Shown here: positions 1 to 8,052 of the stretch, piece by piece
Layout of the letters: every line of letters begins with the position of its first letter
Numbering within the stretch: position 1 is the stretch's first letter
DNA from: Christensenella sp. UBA4379
GTDB taxonomy: Bacteria > Bacillota > Clostridia > Christensenellales > Aristaeellaceae
Assembly (NCBI GenBank): GCA_002391225.1
Contig: DGRV01000074.1
Span: 1 to 32,512, forward strand
Direction of reading: 5' to 3'
Length of the DNA stretch: 32,512 nucleotides
Notes under the pieces: generated by a model
Told to the model about the DNA's origin: nothing
The model's database searches: none
What the model saw: the letters and a program-made list of their open reading frames with translations, nothing else
Position numbers and translations under genes: made by a program

Positions 1-130
1 TACCTTACCACTTGGCTCTCTTTTTTGCTACTCTTTTCTGTTACCTATGTATTATACCTTAACAGGATTTGCGGCTGATAGTCCCATGAAGACAAAGGCG
101 AAATACCTGTAAAACCGTTGGAAAAAGGTT

Positions 131-159
131 TTGAAATCCATCGGGAAATATGATATGAT
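131..159 (+). promoter_or_regulatory. sigma-A-type promoter for the PP2C phosphatase gene
   Basis: A TTGAAA box (131-136) and a TATGAT box (154-159) are separated by 17 bp, about 85 bp before the first gene. The rest of 1-244 shows no recognisable gene. Confidence 0.55.
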
Positions 160-244
160 ACATTATGAATGAGTATGTCCAGGCTCCCGGCGGCGCCACA
201 GCCCGGATCGCTCGAGGCAGACATGTCGGCGTAAGGAGGAATCC

Positions 245-2437
245 TTGTTGAAAAAGTTTAAAAATCTCGTCATCGGCGGGATCGAGACCAAGGTCTTTAA
301 CCTGATCCTGATCTCCATCCTCCTGGTCACCGTGGCCGGGATCCTGATCACCAATTATCAGAACGGCGTGCTGGCCGACCTCACGGCGGAAACCGGCACC
401 CGCCAGCGCGAAGCCATCGGCACCATCACGGATTCCGTCATGGAGCAGGTGATTGACCAGAATATGGAAAAGATCATCGTGATGGAAGCGCAGATCGCGG
501 ATGAGATGTTCCGGAATCTCCGGAACCGGGTGCAGCTGATGGGGGAGTATGCCGCCAGCCTGTTTTCCGACCCGGGCAAGGTGAATCCCGCGTTCTACAC
601 CGGTCCGAACGCCGGACAGGACGGGCATCTGGCCGCGAAAATGCTGCTGGCCAGCGGAGTGGACGGTTCCGACCCGGCGCTGGTCAAGCGCATGGGCTTG
701 CTTGCCAATATGTCGGAACTGATCATCAGCCTGTGCGCCTCCGATGATTCGGACAACGCCTACATTGCCGTCCCGGAAGGGGTTACCCTGATGGTGGACA
801 CCGTTTCCAGCGACTGGCTCGCGGAAGACGGGACCCCGGTCCGCTATGACGCCCAGGACCGGTACTGGTTCAAGCAGGCGGCTGCGGCGGGCAAGGTCGT
901 ATTTTCCGATGTGGAGCTGGACAAGCCCACCGGGAAGCTGTGCGTCACCTGCGCGATGCCGGTGTATCTGGAGGACGACGACACGCTGCGTGCGGTGGTT
1001 GCCTCCGACATTTTCCTGAACCAGATGCAGGAGACGGTTTTTTCGTCCGTGTCGAAGGGCGGATATCTGATCATTGTCAACCAGGACGGTCACGTCATCC
1101 TTTCGCCGGATGAAAACGGCGCTTTTGAGGTGAGAAGCAGCGCGGAGGCCGTGGATCTTCGCCAGTACGAAAACCAGGACCTGGCGGCCCTTGTGACTGA
1201 CGCCATGAAGGGAAAGACGGGTGTCAGGAAGCTGTCCATTCAGGGAAATGACTATTTTGCCACCGGCTATCCGATGAAGTCCGTCGGCTGGACGCTGATC
1301 GCCTTTTTCGACGCGGCGGTTGCCGGAGAGCCGTCCCGGATGCTGCAGGACAGCTATAAGCAGATCGAAACCGAAGCGACCCTTTCCTACCGGGAACAGA
1401 AAGGCCGCACCACCACCTTCGCCACTATCCTTCTGATCGGCCTGGAGCTGCTGATGCTGACGGCCGCCCTGATCCTGGGCAAGAAGATCGTCAAGCCCCT
1501 CAACCGCATCACCAAGCGCATCGCCGAGCTCAGCGAGGGCGACATGGAGTTCAAGATGGAGGATTCCTTCCGCACCGGCGACGAAATCGAGGTGCTGGCC
1601 CAGTCCTTTGCCGACATCTCCCACAAGACCGTCCAGTACGTGGGCGAGGTCCAGCGCGTGACGGCGGAAAAGGAGCGTATCGGCACCGAGCTGCACATGG
1701 CCAACCAGATCCAGGCCAGCATGCTGCCCCACGTCTTCCCACCCTTCCCGGACCGGCCGGAGCTGGACATCTACGCCTCCATGGATCCGGCCAAGGAGGT
1801 CGGCGGCGACTTCTATGACTTCTTCATGATCGACGACGATCACCTCTGCCTGGTCATGGCGGACGTCAGCGGCAAGAGCGTCCCTGCCGCCCTGTTCATG
1901 ATGATCTCGAAGGTCATCCTGCAGAGCTGCGCGATGCTGGGCCAGTCCGTCAGCGAGATCCTGAACCGGACCAACGAGGCCCTGTGCTCCAACAACCAGG
2001 TGGAAATGTTCGTCACCGTCTGGCTGGGCATCCTCGAAATTTCCACCGGCAAGATGACCGCCGCCAACGCCGGCCACGAATACCCCGCCATCAAGCGGGC
2101 GGACGGAGACTTTGAAATCTTCCGGGACAAGCACGGCTTCGTCGTGGGCGGCATGCCCCAGATGAAGTACAAGGAGTACGAGCTCCAGCTGAATCCGGGC
2201 GATAAGCTCTTCGTCTACACCGACGGCGTTCCCGAAGCCACCAACGCTGACAACGAGCTCTTCGGCACCGACCGCATGATCGAAGCCCTGAACTCCGATC
2301 ACAGCGCCGACTGCCAGCAGCTCCTCCTGAACGTCCGCCGCGCCGTGGACGGCTTCGTCAAGGACGCCGAACAGTTCGACGATTTGACGATGATGTGCTT
2401 GGAGTATAAAGGTGCGAAGGGCGAGAAGAGGAAATAG
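245..2437 (+). CDS. membrane PP2C-type serine phosphatase (SpoIIE/RsbU family) with extracellular sensor and HAMP domain
   Basis: This is probably a sensor phosphatase that dephosphorylates an anti-anti-sigma factor (STAS protein) in a partner-switching pathway, controlling a sigma factor or other regulator. The N-terminus has a membrane segment (about residues 18-38), then a roughly 350-residue extracellular region that looks like a dCache sensor. A second membrane segment (about 393-413) and a HAMP linker follow. The C-terminal PP2C domain carries GGDFYDFF near residue 519, DVSGKSVPAALF near 540, VYTDGVPEA near 656 and a late DDLT; these are the metal-binding aspartates of the family. The start is TTG. 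An AGGAGG at 234-239 lies 5 nt from the TTG at 245 and 8 nt from an adjacent in-frame TTG at 248, so either could be used. No sigma or anti-sigma partner is in view, so the target is unknown. A long open frame on the opposite strand is a GC-driven shadow. Confidence 0.88.
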   Translation: MLKKFKNLVIGGIETKVFNLILISILLVTVAGILITNYQNGVLADLTAETGTRQREAIGTITDSVMEQVIDQNMEKIIVMEAQIADEMFRNLRNRVQLMGEYAASLFSDPGKVNPAFYTGPNAGQDGHLAAKMLLASGVDGSDPALVKRMGLLANMSELIISLCASDDSDNAYIAVPEGVTLMVDTVSSDWLAEDGTPVRYDAQDRYWFKQAAAAGKVVFSDVELDKPTGKLCVTCAMPVYLEDDDTLRAVVASDIFLNQMQETVFSSVSKGGYLIIVNQDGHVILSPDENGAFEVRSSAEAVDLRQYENQDLAALVTDAMKGKTGVRKLSIQGNDYFATGYPMKSVGWTLIAFFDAAVAGEPSRMLQDSYKQIETEATLSYREQKGRTTTFATILLIGLELLMLTAALILGKKIVKPLNRITKRIAELSEGDMEFKMEDSFRTGDEIEVLAQSFADISHKTVQYVGEVQRVTAEKERIGTELHMANQIQASMLPHVFPPFPDRPELDIYASMDPAKEVGGDFYDFFMIDDDHLCLVMADVSGKSVPAALFMMISKVILQSCAMLGQSVSEILNRTNEALCSNNQVEMFVTVWLGILEISTGKMTAANAGHEYPAIKRADGDFEIFRDKHGFVVGGMPQMKYKEYELQLNPGDKLFVYTDGVPEATNADNELFGTDRMIEALNSDHSADCQQLLLNVRRAVDGFVKDAEQFDDLTMMCLEYKGAKGEKRK

Positions 2438-2660
2438 GGATTAGGGATTAGGCATTAGGTAATAGGACTGTGAGGGCCCGGAAAACTGTCCTGTGGGTTC
2501 TGAGCGCCAGGAAAACTGTCCAGTGGACAGTTTTCAGCGAAGAACGGGCTGGTAAGCCCTGGGTAGTTTTCACCGAGCAGCGGGCCGGAAGGCCCCGGGA
2601 GGGAGTAGTCATTAGGCATTAGGGAATAGGGATTAGGGATTAGGCAATAGGCATTAGGCT
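2434..2660. repeat. short tandem repeats of the GGATTAG/GGCATTAG type, interrupted by a hairpin module
   Basis: Two blocks (about 2434-2470 and 2605-2660) are degenerate 7-8 bp repeats related to GGGATTAGGCATTAG. The first block overlaps the TAG stop codon of the phosphatase gene. The same sequence family appears in reverse orientation near 28340-28496. Non-coding. Confidence 0.75.
2472..2605. repeat. nested-hairpin module (one full, one partial copy)
   Basis: An inverted repeat CTGTCC / GGACAG flanked by GAAAA / TTTTC is followed by a GGGC-GGT-AAGCCC type hairpin; a partial second unit ends in GGGCCGGAAGGCCC. The same architecture, in reverse orientation, occurs three times inside the mobile element at 16188-16638 and once at 28387-28455. 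Confidence 0.7.
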
Positions 2661-2694
2661 GCTTTCACTGAAAGGTGGGGGCAGCTTTTTTTCT
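2656..2694 (+). terminator. probable intrinsic terminator
   Basis: GCTGC and GCAGC arms flank a short inner stem (TTTCAC / GGTGGG) and are followed by seven T residues. It would end transcription from the phosphatase gene after the repeat block. Confidence 0.5.
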
Positions 2695-2865
2695 GAAAAT
2701 CCGAACATTTCCTTTTTGCTGAAAGATCAGGGGAATCAGGGGAAATTTGGCTTCTTTTTCAACGGGTTTGCAACGATTTTTCAATGGTTTTATCGGGATT
2801 TTCAACGCTTTTTCAGCTTGCCTTCGGGTGGGTTTTGTGGTAGGCTTTTATTGTCCGGACAGACG

Positions 2866-2898
2866 GGACGCCAGGAGATGATTCCAGGCGTCCTTTTT
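2866..2898 (+). terminator. hairpin plus T-tract ahead of the primase gene
   Basis: Arms GGACGCC and GGCGTCC are followed by TTTTT. It lies about 80 bp before the primase start with no credible gene upstream of it, so it may be an attenuator in the primase leader or a terminator for read-through from upstream. Between 2695 and 2865 only T-rich quasi-repeats (TTTTTCAACG-like) are seen. Confidence 0.5.
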
Positions 2899-2974
2899 GC
2901 ATGCAGAAAACTTTGGAAGCCATTGGAACGAGCCCGGGAGGGGGCTCAAAAGAGAACAACGAAGGAGAACATTG

Positions 2975-3820
2975 ATGAAAGAAAACGTGCATGAAAACCA
3001 CAAAACGAACGCCTGGATGAACGGAAAGAAGCCCGACAGCGAAAGGAGAGACTGGATGAACGAGAGCAAGCCCGACAGCGAAGCAAAAGCCTGGATGAAT
3101 CAGAACGCCTGGATGAACGAGAGCAACCCCGCCAGCGAAGCAAAACCCTGGCCGAACGAGACCCCCTGGCCCAACGAGACCCCCTGGCCAAACGAGAGCC
3201 TGTCCGACCCTGAAAAGAGGGTCTGGATGGTGAGGAGGAAGCCTGGGCTTGGGAGGCCGGACCTGTGGGAATGGGACGGGAAGGAGGATCGGGAGAAGAA
3301 GAATGTGTTTGAGGTGATCCGGGAGCGGGTGCCGGCCAAGTGCGCGGCGGAGGCCTACGGGCTGTACTTCCGGGCCGGGCGGGCCCGCTGTCCCTGGCAT
3401 GAGGACAATCATCCGGACCTGGCCTTTTATCAGGACGGCACCTGCTACTGCCACGCCTGCCACCACGGCGGGGACGCGGCGGACCTGACGGCTCAGATCT
3501 TCGGCCTGTCCATGATCGGGGCGGTGAAGAAGATCAACGAGGACTTTAACCTGGGCCTGGACCTGGGCAGGCCGGTCAGCCGGGGAGAGCGGCAGAAGCG
3601 CGAGCGGGAGCGCGCGGCCCGGCGGCGGGAGGAGGAGCGCCGCAGGCGAGAATGGGCCTTCCTCTGCGCCGTCCGCCGGGAAGCGGATGAGCAGGTCCGC
3701 GCCGCCGAACGTCCCGCCCGGGACCGGGACCGTCTCTGGGACGACCCGGCCTTTCAGGCGGCCCTGTCCCGTCGGGCCCGGGCGGACAACGAGCTGGACC
3801 GGGAGGTGACGCAGCTTTGA
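2975..3820 (+). CDS. CHC2 zinc-finger primase-like protein with repetitive N-terminus
   Basis: This is a DnaG-type zinc-binding domain protein of a mobile-element replication module. The zinc motif is visible in the middle: CPWHEDNHPDL followed by CYCHACHHGG, giving the C-H-C-C ligands. The ATG at 2975 is preceded by AAGGAG at 7 nt and is preferred to longer in-frame starts. The 281-residue protein has about 75 N-terminal residues of tryptophan/asparagine repeats (WMNESKPDSEAKAW and PWPNET units), then the zinc finger, then a very arginine/glutamate-rich helical tail. No full TOPRIM catalytic domain is seen, so priming would need a partner, or the protein acts as a DNA-binding accessory to the helicase encoded next. 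Its stop overlaps the next start (TTGA), so translation is coupled. Confidence 0.8.
   Translation: MKENVHENHKTNAWMNGKKPDSERRDWMNESKPDSEAKAWMNQNAWMNESNPASEAKPWPNETPWPNETPWPNESLSDPEKRVWMVRRKPGLGRPDLWEWDGKEDREKKNVFEVIRERVPAKCAAEAYGLYFRAGRARCPWHEDNHPDLAFYQDGTCYCHACHHGGDAADLTAQIFGLSMIGAVKKINEDFNLGLDLGRPVSRGERQKRERERAARRREEERRRREWAFLCAVRREADEQVRAAERPARDRDRLWDDPAFQAALSRRARADNELDREVTQL
3008..3202 (+). repeat. in-frame tandem repeats in the primase gene
   Basis: Roughly 40-bp units encoding AWMNESKPDSEAK variants are followed by three 18-bp units encoding PWPNET/S. The repeats keep the reading frame, which suggests copy-number variation without loss of the protein. Confidence 0.75.
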
Positions 3821-5283
3821 GCGAGGCGCTGCGGACCCAGTTCGACCATTATCTGGCCACGGGGGAAACGCCCCTGGGGCCGGAAGGGGAAGCGCCCATG
3901 GGGGAGGCCGGGCCGGCGCCCGGCCCCCTTTCTCTGGCCCGCTTTCATCTGTTCGACGGCAGGGGCAGGGTCAAGGGGGTCTACGACTGGGAGGTCTGCC
4001 GCCACATCAAGGAGACCCAGGAAATGTTCGTGATGGGCGGCGTCCCCTACCTGTACGAAGGAGGGTGCTTCCGGCCCGACGAGAGCGGGGCGAAGGTCAA
4101 AACCCTGATCCGGGGCTGCTGCTACCCGGAGTTCATCAAAGCCCCCACCATCCGGCGCATCTACGACCTGCTGATCGGGGACGCGGACCTGCAGACCACC
4201 TTCGAGGCCGTGAACCGCTGCCCTGCCCACTGGATCAATTTCCGCAACGGGTTTTATGATCCCGTCGCCCGGAAGATGATCCCCCACGACCCGAGCTTTC
4301 GGGTCATCAACCAGATTCCCCACGCCTTTGACCCGGAGCGCAAGCCCCACGGGCAGGAGCTGGAGGCCTGGCTGCGCTTCATCACCCCGGACCCGGAGGA
4401 CCGGCGGATGCTGCTGGAGTTCGCGGGCTACTGCATGACCCGGGACGTCAGCCAGCAGAAGTTCCTCATCCTGAACGGGGAAGGGGGCACGGGCAAGAGC
4501 ACCGTCATCCGCCTGATCGAGGCGATGATCGGCAGCGAAAACCTGGCCAGCATCAGCCTGAGCGAGCTGAGCCAGCGCTTTGCCGCCTACGGCCTGGTGG
4601 GGAAGCTGCTCAACTCCTGCGCGGACCTGGAGCTGACCGCCCTGGAGGACACCAGCACCATCAAAAAGATCCTGGGGGAGGACACCCTGCGGGGCGAGGC
4701 CAAGGGGAAGGACGCCTTCTCCTTTAAAAGCTACGCCCGCCTCATTTTCAGCACCAACGAGCTGCCCATCGTCAAGTCCGAAAAGTCCAACGGCTTTTAC
4801 CGCCGTCTCCTGATCCTGCCGATGAACCGGGTGCCCAAGGCCCGAAGGCCTGACCTTTTTCAGGCCCTTCTCCTGGAGATCGACGACCTGATCACCCTGT
4901 GCGTCCGCGCTCTCGAGGAGATGTACCTGGCCGGCGGCCTCCGGGAATCCCCGGCCTCCAAAGAGGCTGTGGACCAGTTCCGCATGGATTCGGACACGGT
5001 GGCCGCCTTCCTGGCCGAGGAGACGACGCCGGACCCCTCCGCCCGCACCGAGCGCGGCGCCCTGTTCACCGCCTACAAGCGCTACTGCTTTGAATCGGAC
5101 CGCCAGGCCCTCACCCGCAACAACTTCTACCGCTCGATGCGGGTGAAGGGGTATGGGGAAACCATGAGCATGGGGAGCCGTTATTTTGACCGTGTGAAGG
5201 TGGGCAGGCCAAAGCAAAAAGACCCCATCCAGGCCGCCCTGGAAAAAGGCTATGTGGTGGTGGACGAGGTCCTGCCGTTCTGA
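3817..5283 (+). CDS. SF3/D5-like helicase (phage or plasmid primase-helicase, VapE-like ATPase)
   Basis: This is a replicative ATPase of superfamily 3, as found in phages, phage satellites and integrative elements, and it probably unwinds an origin encoded next to it. The D5 N-terminal-like region covers roughly residues 60-200. Walker A is GEGGTGKST near residue 221. An acidic Walker B-like ADLEL follows near 268, and the sensor motif FSTNELP lies near 311, with NGFYRRLLILP after it; all are typical of the family. The start is TTG at 3817, with a near-perfect GGAGGTGA at 3802-3809 and a 4-bp overlap with the primase stop. Length (488 aa) is normal. No integrase, capsid or relaxase gene is visible, so this may be a replication remnant of a satellite-like or mobilizable element. 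Codon use is as GC-rich as the chromosome, so it is either old or from a similar host. Confidence 0.87.
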   Translation: MSEALRTQFDHYLATGETPLGPEGEAPMGEAGPAPGPLSLARFHLFDGRGRVKGVYDWEVCRHIKETQEMFVMGGVPYLYEGGCFRPDESGAKVKTLIRGCCYPEFIKAPTIRRIYDLLIGDADLQTTFEAVNRCPAHWINFRNGFYDPVARKMIPHDPSFRVINQIPHAFDPERKPHGQELEAWLRFITPDPEDRRMLLEFAGYCMTRDVSQQKFLILNGEGGTGKSTVIRLIEAMIGSENLASISLSELSQRFAAYGLVGKLLNSCADLELTALEDTSTIKKILGEDTLRGEAKGKDAFSFKSYARLIFSTNELPIVKSEKSNGFYRRLLILPMNRVPKARRPDLFQALLLEIDDLITLCVRALEEMYLAGGLRESPASKEAVDQFRMDSDTVAAFLAEETTPDPSARTERGALFTAYKRYCFESDRQALTRNNFYRSMRVKGYGETMSMGSRYFDRVKVGRPKQKDPIQAALEKGYVVVDEVLPF

Positions 5284-5294
5284 CCGGGCGGTCA

Positions 5295-5416
5295 AGAGCA
5301 GTTTGAGAGCAGTTCAGAGCAGTTTAAGAGCAGTTTTTTCTAAAAAACTGCTCTGCGAAAACGACTGATATATCAGGTGTATTTGATAATGTAGAGCAGT
5401 TAGAGCAGTTTTTTGG
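5295..5416 (+). repeat. iteron-like, origin-like repeat block (copy A)
   Basis: Four GAGCAGTT-type repeats lie in a row, the last forming a hairpin (AGAGCAGTTTTT / AAAAACTGCTCT, 5327-5354). An AT-rich spacer with the palindrome CTGATATATCAG follows, then two more direct repeats ending in a T-run. It starts 12 bp after the helicase stop. Position and design suggest a replication origin bound by the helicase; this is inference. A second copy in opposite orientation lies at 8053-8165. Confidence 0.65.
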
Positions 5417-5511
5417 AAGTTTTTTAGTGTTTTTGAAAAATGGAACGGATGACGGGGAGAGGGTTTTATACGACGGCTTTGTCCTTCCAACGAACGGACG
5501 CATGAACCGTG

Positions 5512-5560
5512 AAAGCGCTGCTGATGAAGTGAAAACAGCTCATCAGCAGCGCTTTTTTTT
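5512..5560 (+). terminator. strong intrinsic terminator of the primase-helicase operon
   Basis: A 16-bp perfect stem (AAAGCGCTGCTGATGA / TCATCAGCAGCGCTTT) with a 12-nt loop ends in a run of T residues. Confidence 0.88.
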
Positions 5561-5629
5561 ATGGATGGTCGCAGGCGGTACAATGAAACCATGGAATGAA
5601 AACCCGTATTTTTAAAGAATCAAAAAACT

Positions 5630-6508
5630 TTACCACCCAAAATATGATTTCCAATCCTCCAGATCCGACCACCAGGTTCGATTGGTGATTTCCTCCAGTT
5701 TTTCCGGGTGAAGTCTCATTTCTTCCTGCTCCTCGTCGGTAAAATTGCGGATAGCTAAAAGGCATATTCCATCAGAGACACGAATAAATACCTGATAGAT
5801 GTCGTCATAGCGATCTTCTTCGTCCATACGATAATAGTGAAACGCATAGGACGGACCGCGATCGAAATCGTATGTGCTTCCAACGGTCAATGCGCTTAAT
5901 GTTTCCGGTGCGATTCCCAAATGTTCACACACGATGCGGTCGCTGATCTCCCTTGCTTCTCGAACAGAAACATCATTTTCTGTTGGCTTTATGCCAGTTA
6001 ATGAATAGTTGCCTGAGTTGTAATATACATCCTCGATGATGTTTGGAATTTGATGGTATTGTTCCAGGAATTGAAGATACCGTTCCGCATCCCATTCCTG
6101 GACAGGACCATACAGTTTCTCCCATTCAGCGGCTGCCTGAACCGAAGATTTTACCGCATAATAATACTCAGCGTCGCGCATATAATCCTGAATGGTATAT
6201 TTGTTACAGGTACAATGAAGGATTTGTTGATTCTGATCAACCCAAACAGAAATCAAAGGCTGATTCGACAGACTGCTTTTACATTCAAAAGCAAACATAC
6301 GCAGATTATAAGTCGAGTATCCGTCTCTTTCGGATTCGGCAGGAAATTCCTGCAATACCATCTCATCAATGACATAATCGGGAATACAGGAATGTTCTTT
6401 TAAGTGTTCTCTGACGAACCTGGCGTGATCTGTTTCAGCACAGGTAAAAGGACAAAGCGTAAAAACGTATGAGATGATCAGAAAAAGGGAAGTGATGATA
6501 CGTACCAT
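5630..6508 (-). CDS. secreted protein of unknown function
   Basis: No family is recognised. The 292-residue product begins with a clear signal peptide (hydrophobic core ITSLFLIISYVFTL followed by CPFTCAET), so it is exported, possibly as a lipoprotein given the cysteine near the cleavage region. The mature part is acidic and rich in aromatic residues (DAEYYYAVK, YAFHYYRMDEEDRYDD, a WWSDLEDW stretch near the end) with no recognisable catalytic motif. The ATG at 6508 is preceded by AAAGG at about 8 nt. The gene is clearly AT-richer than the flanking housekeeping genes and lies between the two inverted origin-like blocks, which suggests it arrived by transfer as cargo. Signal-peptide export is confident; role is not. 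Confidence 0.7.
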   Translation of the reverse strand: MVRIITSLFLIISYVFTLCPFTCAETDHARFVREHLKEHSCIPDYVIDEMVLQEFPAESERDGYSTYNLRMFAFECKSSLSNQPLISVWVDQNQQILHCTCNKYTIQDYMRDAEYYYAVKSSVQAAAEWEKLYGPVQEWDAERYLQFLEQYHQIPNIIEDVYYNSGNYSLTGIKPTENDVSVREAREISDRIVCEHLGIAPETLSALTVGSTYDFDRGPSYAFHYYRMDEEDRYDDIYQVFIRVSDGICLLAIRNFTDEEQEEMRLHPEKLEEITNRTWWSDLEDWKSYFGW

Positions 6509-6832
6509 GTCGATGCCTTTCTGTGGAAGGTTTTTCCAGCAAATTTACTGCACGAAGAGGGTTGGCTTTGATTCGCGGGCTTTGAGAATCACCGTTCGTT
6601 TGTTCTCCATGATACCGGCTCAGCTAAAAAATATCAACCCCGGAGCCTTGTCCATGACCGTGTGATAGGGAGGAGGGGAGAGAAAAAAGATTGCCGGCGG
6701 TGTGAAGATGTGAATCAGATAGCCTCCCTTTCGGGAATCTGCCCTGTCCATGAATTGGATCATTTCACTGCATGTACGATATCACATGTACTCGTGAAAT
6801 TGGTGACATTATTTTCTGCGAGACCCAACAAT
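6509..6832. other. intergenic stretch without a recognised gene
   Basis: Open frames here are short, without ribosome binding sites or recognisable products. It separates the secreted-protein gene from the toxin-antitoxin terminator. A promoter for the minus-strand secreted gene should lie here, but no strong box pair was found. Confidence 0.4.
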
Positions 6833-6857
6833 GAAAAATCCCCCGAATCATGGGGGA
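6833..6857 (-). terminator. intrinsic terminator of the toxin-antitoxin operon
   Basis: Read on the minus strand, CCCCC and GGGGG arms with a 7-nt loop are followed by ATTTTT, 13 bp after the toxin stop codon. Confidence 0.75.
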
Positions 6858-6869
6858 GGCATATAGGCT

Positions 6870-7178
6870 TTACAGATACCGTTTCAGATTGGCGATGTCC
6901 ATCAGCTGGAGGTCGCCGATCTTTTCGTCCAGATCCTCATTTCTCAGCCGTAAACGCCTGGTCACACGAATGGTGGACGGCTTGGATAATCCGGCGGTTT
7001 TCCATTGGACGATTTCGTACTCGCCCCAGATATTTCTCGCTTCATGGCTCGTAATCTTCAGAGCGATGGCGTATATCTCTCCGTTCTCAAGCACCAGCAC
7101 GGGACGCCGCTTGCCGTCCGGTTGGTCCTCAAAGGCCACGTAGGCCCACCATATTTCCCAAGGCTTCGCTTCAGTCAT
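6870..7178 (-). CDS. MazF/PemK-like toxin paired with a Panacea antitoxin
   Basis: The 102-residue product resembles a PemK/MazF-fold endoribonuclease toxin: it has an early WEIWWAYVAFED strand, KRRPVLVLENGEIYAIALKIT (a variant of the family's RPVLVL strand plus following strand), and a C-terminal helix with DLQLMD. The expected action is mRNA cleavage in the cytoplasm; a different target is possible because Panacea antitoxins pair with varied toxins. The chosen ATG at 7178 overlaps the antitoxin's last codons by 8 bp, and a GGAGGA sits 11 nt upstream, so translation is coupled. A longer in-frame start would overlap the antitoxin far more and is less likely. A terminator follows directly. Confidence 0.78.
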   Translation of the reverse strand: MTEAKPWEIWWAYVAFEDQPDGKRRPVLVLENGEIYAIALKITSHEARNIWGEYEIVQWKTAGLSKPSTIRVTRRLRLRNEDLDEKIGDLQLMDIANLKRYL

Positions 7179-7725
7179 AGTCCCATGCTTCCTCCGCTGC
7201 AAATACCGGAACGCCATTTTCATATCTCAGCGGTTCGACAATGGGGATGCGGCTTACCTTTTCTTTGAACGTCAGCAGGGGATGGTTCAGGAAATACTGG
7301 CGAATATCTTCATTGCTGATCGTCTTTCTTTTTCCGGCTTCCCTTGCGCTGCTCCACGGGGTATCCGCACCGTGTGTCATGGACACAAGAGCGCTGGTTG
7401 AATACTGGTCAAGCTCGGCAAAAGCGTCGGTTAAGAGCTCCATTTCTTCCGTCGTGAAAGCGGATGCAGAAGGCATTTTGGCAGAAAGTACGCCTCTGCC
7501 GCTATTTTTATACCATTCATATGCAGCGGGAACCACCGGGCCGAACTGCCATGCTTCGATGGGTTCATCAAAAAGCGGCTTTCCGTTTCGCGCCAGTGAC
7601 CATCCCTGTGCGTAATAAAGGATCTTCTGCAAACGGAGGTTCGTCATTGCATCGCCAAGCCCGGCATCAGCCATCTCACCGGCAATGGCGATAAAGAAAT
7701 TGGCGACATCGTTCAGTTTTGCCAT
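7171..7725 (-). CDS. Panacea-domain (DUF4065, SocA/GepA-like) antitoxin
   Basis: The 184-residue product matches the Panacea family: an N-terminal DVANFFIAIA helix, then TNLRLQKILYYAQGWSLARNGKPLFDEPIEAWQFGPVVPAAY split over about residues 27-70, which is the diagnostic core of this antitoxin domain. Known members neutralise diverse toxins by direct binding, often as the first gene of the operon, as here. The ATG at 7725 follows AGGAGGTGAGC, a near-perfect ribosome binding site. Its strong promoter lies at 7836-7865, leaving a leader of about 100 nt. The stop overlaps the toxin start. The C-terminal part (about 115-184) is likely the toxin-specific tail. Confidence 0.87.
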   Translation of the reverse strand: MAKLNDVANFFIAIAGEMADAGLGDAMTNLRLQKILYYAQGWSLARNGKPLFDEPIEAWQFGPVVPAAYEWYKNSGRGVLSAKMPSASAFTTEEMELLTDAFAELDQYSTSALVSMTHGADTPWSSAREAGKRKTISNEDIRQYFLNHPLLTFKEKVSRIPIVEPLRYENGVPVFAAEEAWDYD

Positions 7726-7835
7726 ACACGCTCACCTCCTGAACTGTTGATCATCCTCGCGGCCGGCGGCATTACATACCGCGTAAGCTTTCGTTCGGTG
7801 GCGCGAGTATACAGCGGATCCATCCCTGTACTCGA

Positions 7836-7865
7836 ATTATAAGCGCACCTCTGGCGGGCTGTCAA
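7836..7865 (-). promoter_or_regulatory. consensus promoter of the toxin-antitoxin operon
   Basis: On the minus strand a perfect TTGACA (7865-7860) and a perfect TATAAT (7841-7836) are 18 bp apart. Such a strong promoter suits a self-regulated toxin-antitoxin operon. Confidence 0.8.
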
Positions 7866-7872
7866 CCCGATT

Positions 7873-8049
7873 TTACAAGTCCTGTGTTTCCGGTCCGACA
7901 AAAGATGACAATTGATTCCCTGCCCCATACGGCACAGAACGTCCGTCCACATACCAGCAGCAGGCCTCTTTCACGGAATACTCGGTTTCTTTCCCGCCGA
8001 TCGCTTGCGCAACCTCCCGCCAAGGATTCTGTATAAAAAAGCTGAATCA
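7873..8049 (-). pseudogene. possible C-terminal gene remnant
   Basis: One minus-strand frame stays open for about 57 codons with a protein-like composition (for example QNPWREVAQAIGGKE and ACCWYVDGRSVPYG) and ends in TAA at 7873, but it has no start codon or ribosome binding site and abuts the origin-like copy B. It may be the tail of a gene cut when that repeat was rearranged. No family recognised. Confidence 0.25.
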
Positions 8050-8052
8050 CTC

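Noticed and set aside
1..130. A cyclic-di-GMP riboswitch before the phosphatase gene
   Set aside because: A few G/A-rich stretches looked suggestive, but the conserved core of that riboswitch class could not be found.
59..2302. A 747-codon open frame on the minus strand opposite the phosphatase gene
   Set aside because: Its product has no recognisable domain and is rich in H/G/D/V as expected for antisense of a GC-rich gene; the plus-strand product has full PP2C motifs.
2716..2994. A 92-codon open frame before the primase gene
   Set aside because: It runs through T-rich quasi-repeats and a terminator hairpin, has no ribosome binding site and its product is F/R-rich without a pattern.
3008..3202. 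The tandem repeats as a CRISPR array
   Set aside because: The units are directly adjacent, in frame and have no spacers of constant length; no cas gene is near.
5295..5416. The GAGCAGTT repeats as a CRISPR array or simple terminator
   Set aside because: Repeats are only 8-10 bp with irregular spacing, and the whole arrangement including a non-terminator palindrome is conserved in the second copy.
6662..7143. Plus-strand open frames across the toxin-antitoxin terminator and toxin gene
   Set aside because: They have no credible ribosome binding site and cross the terminator; the minus-strand toxin gene explains the region.
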